Shown one piece after another: positions 28,578-33,075 of a stretch of 33,075 nt of DNA. This DNA is from Actinomycetales bacterium. GTDB lineage: Bacteria; Actinomycetota; Actinomycetes; Actinomycetales; Microbacteriaceae. How positions within the stretch are numbered: the first letter of the stretch is position 1; each line of letters starts with the position of its first letter. The notes below the pieces were generated by a model. It was not told where the DNA came from, made no database searches, and saw only the letters and a program-made list of their open reading frames with translations. Both the position numbers and the translations under genes were made by a program. The stretch is from contig JAATGV010000015.1 of the NCBI GenBank assembly GCA_015654475.1, positions 1 through 33,075 of the forward strand, given 5' to 3'.

Positions 28578-29273
28578 TTAGCCCCGCGCTCGCGCGAGGG
28601 CGTCCAACATTTCGATCAGTTTGATTTTTCGGTCAGGTGCCCCAAGGATTCCGCTCGTTCCGCCCGTCCCATCTGCGCCTTGGGCGAGCACACGATAGAC
28701 GTCGTCCCCTGTCGAGACGCCCGCAGCCTGCATGATGAGGATGTCGGGGTTCACTGAGCGCACGGCGTCATTCGCTGCACGAACGTAACCGTCGTCGCTT
28801 GTCGTACCGGTGCCGATGAGAGCGGTCGGCTCGCAGATCATCATGTCCGGGCCCAGTTCTGCGACGGCCCGGCACTGCGCGATGCTGTCGGCACAGGCGA
28901 TGGAGAGCATGCCCACCTCGCGGGCGCGCACGATAGTGGCATCGAGGGCACCGAGAGTGAGAGGGTTCTCCGCGTGGTTGAGCACGACGGCCTTGGCTCC
29001 CGCGGCGGCGAGCGCATCGGGCAGCACATGCCCCATGCCTCGGCCAGGGACAAGCGGGTCCATGTTCTGAGCGGTCACGATGACTCTGCGGGTTTCGGCA
29101 ACTACCCGAGGGATATCGACCGCTTGAGCAGTGAAGAGACAGTCGACGTCGTACTGCGTGGCAAGGTCGTCCACGGTCTTGGCGAGGTCGACTGCCTCGT
29201 CTCCATAAATGTACGACTTGGGGTTGACGATGAAGAACGGCGGCGAGACGAGGCGCGGGTTACTGCTACTCAT
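28578..29273 (-). CDS. Divergent triosephosphate-isomerase-like protein
   Basis: A 231-residue TIM-barrel protein starting at ATG 29271-29273, inside the last codons of the aldolase gene (8-base overlap), with AAGGA upstream. TIM active-site positions are all present: Asn and Lys in IVNPKSYIYG (N17, K19), the electrophile His in LNHAENP (H100) with E102, and the base in CEPTALIGTG (E148) with its mobile loop. The phosphate loops are QAAGVSTGDDV and GTGGTSGIL. The short length and the LNHAEN and EPTALIGTG variants are more like archaeal or specialised isomerases (for example tetrulose-phosphate isomerases) than the glycolytic bacterial enzyme. It probably isomerises DHAP or a related ketose phosphate formed by the adjacent aldolase. 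Exact substrate unknown. Confidence 0.85.
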   Translation of the reverse strand: MSSSNPRLVSPPFFIVNPKSYIYGDEAVDLAKTVDDLATQYDVDCLFTAQAVDIPRVVAETRRVIVTAQNMDPLVPGRGMGHVLPDALAAAGAKAVVLNHAENPLTLGALDATIVRAREVGMLSIACADSIAQCRAVAELGPDMMICEPTALIGTGTTSDDGYVRAANDAVRSVNPDILIMQAAGVSTGDDVYRVLAQGADGTGGTSGILGAPDRKIKLIEMLDALARARG

Positions 29274-30135
29274 GGGTGGTTCCTTCTCCGTATGTCTGTG
29301 CCACAGTGCCGGCGGCATGCTGGAAGACCTCGAAGTAGTGCAGCCCGAGCGCAGTCATGGCGTCGAAGCCCACAGCCTCGAGATCCCACCATGTGCTGGG
29401 CTGCACGCTCTTGACGGCGGCGAATGCCGCGGTCATGAAGTCGGTGAAGATGTTGATTTTTGCGATTCCCTCGCGCGCTGCCCTGGCGAGGTTCTCGTCA
29501 CCGGAGGAGGAGCCACCATGCAAGACCAGCGGGACACCCACTCCTTCACGTAACTCGTGAAGCCTCTCGAAGTTGATTTGAGGTGTACCGGAGTAGGCGC
29601 CGTGCGCGGTGCCTATCGATACGGCAAGCGAGTCAGCTCCGGTTCGTTCTACGAACTGCTCGGCGAGATCGACGGCCGTGTATATGGTGTCGTCGTTGGC
29701 CGCTCCGTAAGTCGAACCATCGCCGACGTGGCCGATCTCGGCCTCCACCTGAATGCCTTTCGCATGGGCGTAGTCGACGACCTCACGGGTGCGAGCCACG
29801 TTCACTTCGTAGTCTTCTTCCGAAGCGTCGATCATGACCGAGGTGAACCCGTTGTCGATGCCGCGTCTGACATTTTCGAGGTTGCGCCCGTGGTCCAAAT
29901 GCACCACAACGGGAACCGATGCACGTTCGCCGTAGTACCGACCGAGCACGACGCCTTCCTCGAGTGTCATCTTGTGCGAGTGCGCCTCGGCTATTCCTAA
30001 GATCACCGGCCGACCGACGGCTTCGGCCACTCTGATGTGAGCTTGCAACGACGCGCGGCTCCAATAGTTGAAATGGGGAACCGCATAGCCTCCTTCGCGC
30101 GCATCGGCGAGCAGTTCTTGGGATGAGATGAGCAT
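29266..30135 (-). CDS. Class II ketose-(bis)phosphate aldolase
   Basis: A zinc-dependent aldolase of the fructose-1,6-/tagatose-1,6-bisphosphate family (FbaA/GatY/KbaY). The 289-residue protein starts at ATG 30133-30135 with TAGGA upstream. Catalytic and metal residues are visible: D81-H82 in VVVHLDHGRN, E133 in EAEIGHVGD, H178 in IGTAHGAY, H206 in LVLHGGSSSG, and the C-terminal KINIFTDF phosphate-site segment. Length matches GatY-type enzymes. It is embedded between galactitol-family PTS genes and a TIM-like isomerase, so it is a catabolic aldolase and not the glycolytic one. The N-terminal HFNYWSRASL replaces the more usual AFNxNN motif and may signal a different substrate. Substrate stereochemistry cannot be read from sequence. 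Confidence 0.9.
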   Translation of the reverse strand: MLISSQELLADAREGGYAVPHFNYWSRASLQAHIRVAEAVGRPVILGIAEAHSHKMTLEEGVVLGRYYGERASVPVVVHLDHGRNLENVRRGIDNGFTSVMIDASEEDYEVNVARTREVVDYAHAKGIQVEAEIGHVGDGSTYGAANDDTIYTAVDLAEQFVERTGADSLAVSIGTAHGAYSGTPQINFERLHELREGVGVPLVLHGGSSSGDENLARAAREGIAKINIFTDFMTAAFAAVKSVQPSTWWDLEAVGFDAMTALGLHYFEVFQHAAGTVAQTYGEGTTHE

Positions 30136-30165
30136 GGTTTTCCTAGGGTTGTGGCGAAAAGGGGA

Positions 30166-30197
30166 CCGGCGGGGAGTACGGCGAACCCCCCCGCCGG
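30166..30197 (-). other. GC-rich hairpin between PTS EIIB and aldolase genes
   Basis: CCGGCGGGG (30166-30174) pairs perfectly with CCCCGCCGG (30189-30197) around a 14-base loop. On the transcribed strand a short TTTT run follows about nine bases later. It may be a leaky terminator or an RNA-stability element that sets the ratio of transporter to enzyme expression. Confidence 0.55.
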
Positions 30198-30232
30198 GAA
30201 TGTGGTGACGTCAGGAGGTGACTCCAGACTCA

Positions 30233-30526
30233 CTAACTGTTTGCGGCATCGATGCGGGTGCGCAGTTCTTGCCACACCGCTTCAGTACCAATTCCGAGCA
30301 GAAGCGGAACGCCGTTGATGACTCGATCCTTGACGTTGTCAGGCACGATGGTGGTGCTCAGAACCACGTCATAGTCGTCGAGGTGGGTGAGCTCTTCAGC
30401 GACCTTGCCTTGGAAGAGCTGCACTGAGTTCTGAATGCCGTTCTCTTCAAGCCAGGTCCGCACCTTACCCACCACAACGGTGCTCGTCGCGACTCCTGTA
30501 CCGCAGATCACTAGTAGTTTTGCCAT
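30233..30526 (-). CDS. PTS EIIB component, galactitol family
   Basis: A cytoplasmic phosphotransfer protein of about 97 residues from ATG 30524-30526 with a GGCGG site upstream. The active-site cysteine is at residue 8 in LLVICGTGVATST, the P-loop signature of GatB-type IIB proteins. The rest fits the small alpha/beta fold (YDVVLSTTIV, then a helical C-terminus). It lies between the EIIC and aldolase genes and receives phosphate from the EIIA encoded two genes upstream. Confidence 0.9.
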   Translation of the reverse strand: MAKLLVICGTGVATSTVVVGKVRTWLEENGIQNSVQLFQGKVAEELTHLDDYDVVLSTTIVPDNVKDRVINGVPLLLGIGTEAVWQELRTRIDAANS

Positions 30527-30550
30527 GTCAATTCCGCCTTTCAACGGGGT

Positions 30551-30564
30551 GAGGGCGAACCCTC
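30551..30564 (-). other. Short GC hairpin with TTCG loop between EIIC and EIIB genes
   Basis: On the minus strand GAGGG-TTCG-CCCTC forms a 5-bp stem with a UUCG tetraloop in the 54-base gap before the EIIB start. It is probably a minor mRNA structure; no U-run follows. Confidence 0.4.
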
Positions 30565-30580
30565 GGGTGAATCGAATACC

Positions 30581-31930
30581 TCACGCGACTTGCGCGGGCA
30601 CGTCAGTCAGTTTCGGTTTGCGAAGTCGGTTGTAGTAGATCAGGCTTCCGAGAACGACCACACCGACCGCGCCGATCCCCCACCAACTGATGAGTCGTCC
30701 GATACCAACGAACAGGAGGGTCGTCCACACACCACCATCGGAGAGCACGCTGATGGATGTCGCACCAGAGGTGTCGAAGCTGGCGGCAGTGGCTGCCTGG
30801 GTGATGAGTGGGGAAACCCACGTCGCGATGTAGAGCGCCGTGACGATTTGGATGACACCGCCGATGATCGTGCGGAAGATGTCCCCGCGGAACACAGCAG
30901 CTGAGAGAGCAATGATGAACGGGATCGTCGCAAGGTCACCGAAGGGAAGGACGCGGTTTCCCGGCAGGATGACCGCGATCAGCAGGGTAAGCGGGACAAG
31001 GATCAGCGCGGATGACAGCACCGAGGATTGGCCGACGGCGAGAGCGCTGTCCATGCCGATGTACACCTCCCGCTTCGGGAAGCGCTTGTGCACGAAGTCG
31101 CTTGCGCCTTCGGAGATCGGGTTGAGGCCTTCCATCAGCAGCGAAACCATCCGCGGCATGAGCAGCATCACTGCGCCCATGGACATTCCGAGTTGGAGGA
31201 TTTGGTCGAGCGGATACCCGGCGAGCGCGCCGATGCCAAGACCGATGATCACACCAAGAACCGTGGTGTCGCCGAATACGCCGAGCCGCTTCTGAACGGT
31301 CTCTGGATTGAGATGGACCTTCCGGATACCCGGGATGCGGTCGAACAGCCAGTTCAACGGCAAGGCGATGAAGAATCCAGGGGCAGAGGATCCGTGTGGG
31401 AAGCTGATGCCGGGCAGGTTGTAATACTTCTGAACCGTCTTGGCGCTCAGATCTGCCATCAAGTACAGCAACATCGCGTGCACCACCATGGTGAGGACCC
31501 CGAGCCCGAAATCGTTCGAGAACGCATACACGAGCGATCCGGTGAAGGCGATGTGCCAATAGTTCCACAGGTCGACGTTAAGCGTCTTAGTGATTCCCAC
31601 GCCGAGCAGGACCACGTTGGTGAGGACACCGATGGGAATGGCGAGGCTTCCAAGCAATGTGCCATATGCAATTGCGGATGCTGCAGGCCAGCCGACGTCG
31701 ATTGTGCTCAAGCTGAGTCCATATCGGTCGACCATCGACTGTGCCGCCGGGCCGAGGTTCGTGGTCAGCAATCCGATGACGAGGTTAAGTCCGATGAAGC
31801 CGATGCCGACTGTCAGACCTGCTTTGAGCGCCCTACCGGGCTTGATCCGCAGGATCAGGGCAAAGATGAACAGCAGAATCGGGAGCAATACGCTCGCACC
31901 GAGTCCAATAAACCATTGGAGTACTTCCAT
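30581..31930 (-). CDS. PTS EIIC permease component, galactitol family
   Basis: An integral membrane sugar channel of the GatC type. The ATG at 31928-31930 gives about 449 residues beginning MEVLQWFIGLGASVLLPILLF. The protein has many hydrophobic segments throughout and family-typical stretches such as IKPGRALKAGLTVGIGFIGL near the N-terminus and GMSMGAVMLLMPRMV in the middle. The cytoplasmic C-terminus is short and basic. The ribosome-binding site is weak. It lies between EIIA and EIIB genes of the same system. Galactitol-family EIIC proteins also carry other polyols and sugars, so the substrate is open. Confidence 0.9.
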   Translation of the reverse strand: MEVLQWFIGLGASVLLPILLFIFALILRIKPGRALKAGLTVGIGFIGLNLVIGLLTTNLGPAAQSMVDRYGLSLSTIDVGWPAASAIAYGTLLGSLAIPIGVLTNVVLLGVGITKTLNVDLWNYWHIAFTGSLVYAFSNDFGLGVLTMVVHAMLLYLMADLSAKTVQKYYNLPGISFPHGSSAPGFFIALPLNWLFDRIPGIRKVHLNPETVQKRLGVFGDTTVLGVIIGLGIGALAGYPLDQILQLGMSMGAVMLLMPRMVSLLMEGLNPISEGASDFVHKRFPKREVYIGMDSALAVGQSSVLSSALILVPLTLLIAVILPGNRVLPFGDLATIPFIIALSAAVFRGDIFRTIIGGVIQIVTALYIATWVSPLITQAATAASFDTSGATSISVLSDGGVWTTLLFVGIGRLISWWGIGAVGVVVLGSLIYYNRLRKPKLTDVPAQVA

Positions 31931-32042
31931 TATCCGTTCCGTTTCTTGAGGTGGCCCGGCCAGTCGAGACACTAGGCGCCGTTGCCATAATGTGGTGGTG
32001 AGTATTCAGTTTTCTGTGGGGAAGGCTGTTGAGAAACCGGCA

Positions 32043-32540
32043 CTAGCTCGGCTTCGAGAACTCTTCTCTCAGCGCATCGAGGATGCTGGTCACATCCCCC
32101 GATCCCTGCAATGTCTGTGCTGATCCTTCTTTGGTGATGAGCCCGATAACGGCTTGTAGCGCGCGCAGTTGCAGGGAGTCCTTGCTGAGGCCGAGCACAA
32201 TGATGATGCTTGCCTCGAGAGTGTCGTCGGCTGTGGACGCCATCACACCGAATGGCACGGGATGCAGTGGGCGGATGAAGGCGATGAACGGGTTTACCAG
32301 ATGCACGGGATCTGCATGCGGGATCGCTACGTTGAGCCCCGGGACCTTCAGCCCAGTGGGGTACTTCACTTCCCGTTCGATGAGATCGTTTGCGTACCCG
32401 GCCGTCACAACCCCTTTTGCGACAAGAGCCTTCTCGAGTTCGGTGAACACGTCGGCCCTAGTCGCCCAGGGAACGTCAAGGAATACGAGATCGGGCGAAA
32501 AATAACTGTTGAAGTCAACCTCGGTGTCTGCGGTCTTCAT
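32043..32540 (-). CDS. PTS EIIA component (fructose/mannitol EIIA-2 type)
   Basis: A cytoplasmic phosphocarrier of 165 residues from ATG 32538-32540 with AAGGGG upstream. The open frame extends to 32825, but the extra N-terminus is not family-like and contains the promoter region. The phosphohistidine is H75 in LNVAIPHADPVH. The flanking helix EREVKYPTGLKV and the segment FIAFIRPLHPVPFG are characteristic of the PTS_EIIA_2 domain used by galactitol systems. It is the first structural gene after the DeoR-type regulator and accepts phosphate from HPr for the downstream EIIB. Confidence 0.9.
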   Translation of the reverse strand: MKTADTEVDFNSYFSPDLVFLDVPWATRADVFTELEKALVAKGVVTAGYANDLIEREVKYPTGLKVPGLNVAIPHADPVHLVNPFIAFIRPLHPVPFGVMASTADDTLEASIIIVLGLSKDSLQLRALQAVIGLITKEGSAQTLQGSGDVTSILDALREEFSKPS

Positions 32541-32871
32541 TGAGACAGCCCCTTCATATAACAACATCGTCATAAATGGTAATTTCACACTCAATGTGCG
32601 AACTTGACTACATTGTGTCACAAATCCTGTCAAAGGACAACCATGAATACAGGGACGGCCACGAGCGCTGACGCGCTGCGATCTCAGCCGGGGAGCAGAG
32701 GTAGCGTCCGGCGAAGAATGGCCACGCCGAACAGGGAAGTCTGCCGTGTTCCTGCAGAGTAAATACAGGTCAACACGCCCAGTAAATAAGGGAAACTTCA
32801 GAAATGCATGGCTCACGAGATTCAACTGCAGAGGGCATCAGAATCACCTCTGCCAGAACGCTACCGCCGTG
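32541..32871 (-). other. 331-bp control region between deoR-type gene and PTS operon
   Basis: No gene is seen. Just after the regulator stop is a hairpin GCAGAGG/CCTCTGC (32828-32853) without a clear U-run. Further on are two direct AGTAAATA copies, 23 bases apart (32758-32765 and 32781-32788). A promoter with overlapping palindromes is described separately. Confidence 0.55.
32586..32633 (-). promoter_or_regulatory. Candidate promoter and operators of the PTS operon
   Basis: On the minus strand a TTGACA -35 box (32628-32633) is followed after 17 bases by TAGTCA (32605-32610), a weak -10 box. A perfect TTGTG-T-CACAA palindrome (32613-32623) lies in the spacer. A second one, CACA-5-TGTG (32586-32598), lies near the expected start point. 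A repressor bound here would block RNA polymerase, which suits the adjacent DeoR-type protein; CRP-like binding is another option. This is inference from sequence symmetry. Confidence 0.42.
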
Positions 32872-33075
32872 TCATTGAGGTGGTTCGCACAAGTGAACCG
32901 AGACGACACCTGACATCTGCTCGACTACCTGAGGATCGGCATCGGGTGTTAACACAACATCTGTGAAATCCTGGATCCTGCACAACCTGTGCAGCGACTG
33001 GAGACCCACCTTTTGCGAGTGAGCCAACAAGACGCGACGACGCGCCGCCTTGAGCATCCCCCGCTTCATGAGAAC
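32872..33075 (-). CDS. DeoR-type transcriptional repressor, C-terminal end only
   Basis: The last 67 codons of a gene that continues past the right edge. The segment MKRGMLKAARRRVLLAHSQK, then VGLQSLHRLCRI, then DVVLTPDADP matches the end of the sugar-phosphate-sensing (DeoRC) domain of DeoR/GlpR regulators. The DNA-binding N-terminus is not in the window. Being adjacent to and on the same strand as a PTS sugar operon, it is probably its local repressor, responding to a phosphorylated intermediate. Confidence 0.75.
   Translation of the reverse strand, partial: VLMKRGMLKAARRRVLLAHSQKVGLQSLHRLCRIQDFTDVVLTPDADPQVVEQMSGVVSVHLCEPPQ

Noticed and set aside
32541-32825. N-terminal extension of the EIIA open frame
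   Set aside because: The extension is not EIIA-like, and a good AAGGGG site precedes the ATG at 32540; the DNA there looks like promoter and operator.

Overview
The window reads as a chromosomal segment of a moderately high-GC actinobacterium, most likely of the family Microbacteriaceae. This rests on gene order and protein flavour, not on a database search. The order dxr, rseP-like protease, ispG, proS, nusA, ylxR, infB, rbfA, truB, ribF, dapA, rnj on one strand is the usual actinobacterial arrangement. IF2 has a long Ala/Pro/Gly-rich N-terminal region, and the isoprenoid genes belong to the MEP pathway. Nearly every gene is on the minus strand. The exceptions are a broken PfkB-family gene, a sulfurtransferase and a small XRE regulator.

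Layout from left to right (transcription mostly runs right to left). 1-5451: RNase J (cut by the window edge), dapA, ribF, two small membrane proteins and truB, tightly packed with stop/start overlaps. 5594-8427: a PfkB sugar-kinase relic on the plus strand with an in-frame stop and a lost catalytic Asp, then a divergent pair of cysteine synthase and 3-mercaptopyruvate/thiosulfate sulfurtransferase. 8470-13288: rbfA, infB, ylxR and nusA, with a 96-bp tandem duplication covering the 3' end of nusA. 13289-20190: an accessory block between nusA and proS. It holds an XRE regulator, a 30-bp repeat array, a Cof-type HAD phosphatase and a complete beta-glucoside PTS operon. That operon consists of a LicT/BglG antiterminator, an RNA antiterminator/terminator switch, a BglF-type EIIBCA and a GH1 6-phospho-beta-glucosidase. 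rimP, normally just upstream of nusA, is not in the window. 20191-27784: proS, a small membrane protein, an acyl-CoA-dehydrogenase-like flavoprotein, ispG, the M50 protease and dxr.

27945-33075: a second sugar operon, ended by a strong hairpin terminator. In transcription order it holds the C-terminal end of a DeoR-type repressor, galactitol-family PTS EIIA, EIIC and EIIB, a class II ketose-(bis)phosphate aldolase, a divergent triosephosphate-isomerase-like protein and a YjbQ/UPF0047 protein. No sugar-phosphate kinase or dehydrogenase is visible. The simplest reading is that the PTS product, or something close to it, is cleaved by the aldolase to a triose phosphate that the TIM-like enzyme isomerises. 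The substrate and the role of YjbQ are unknown, which makes this the best candidate here for an undescribed pathway.

The two PTS systems are each controlled locally. The beta-glucoside operon is controlled by antitermination. The galactitol-type operon is probably controlled by the adjacent DeoR protein, acting on palindromes in the 331-bp gap before EIIA.
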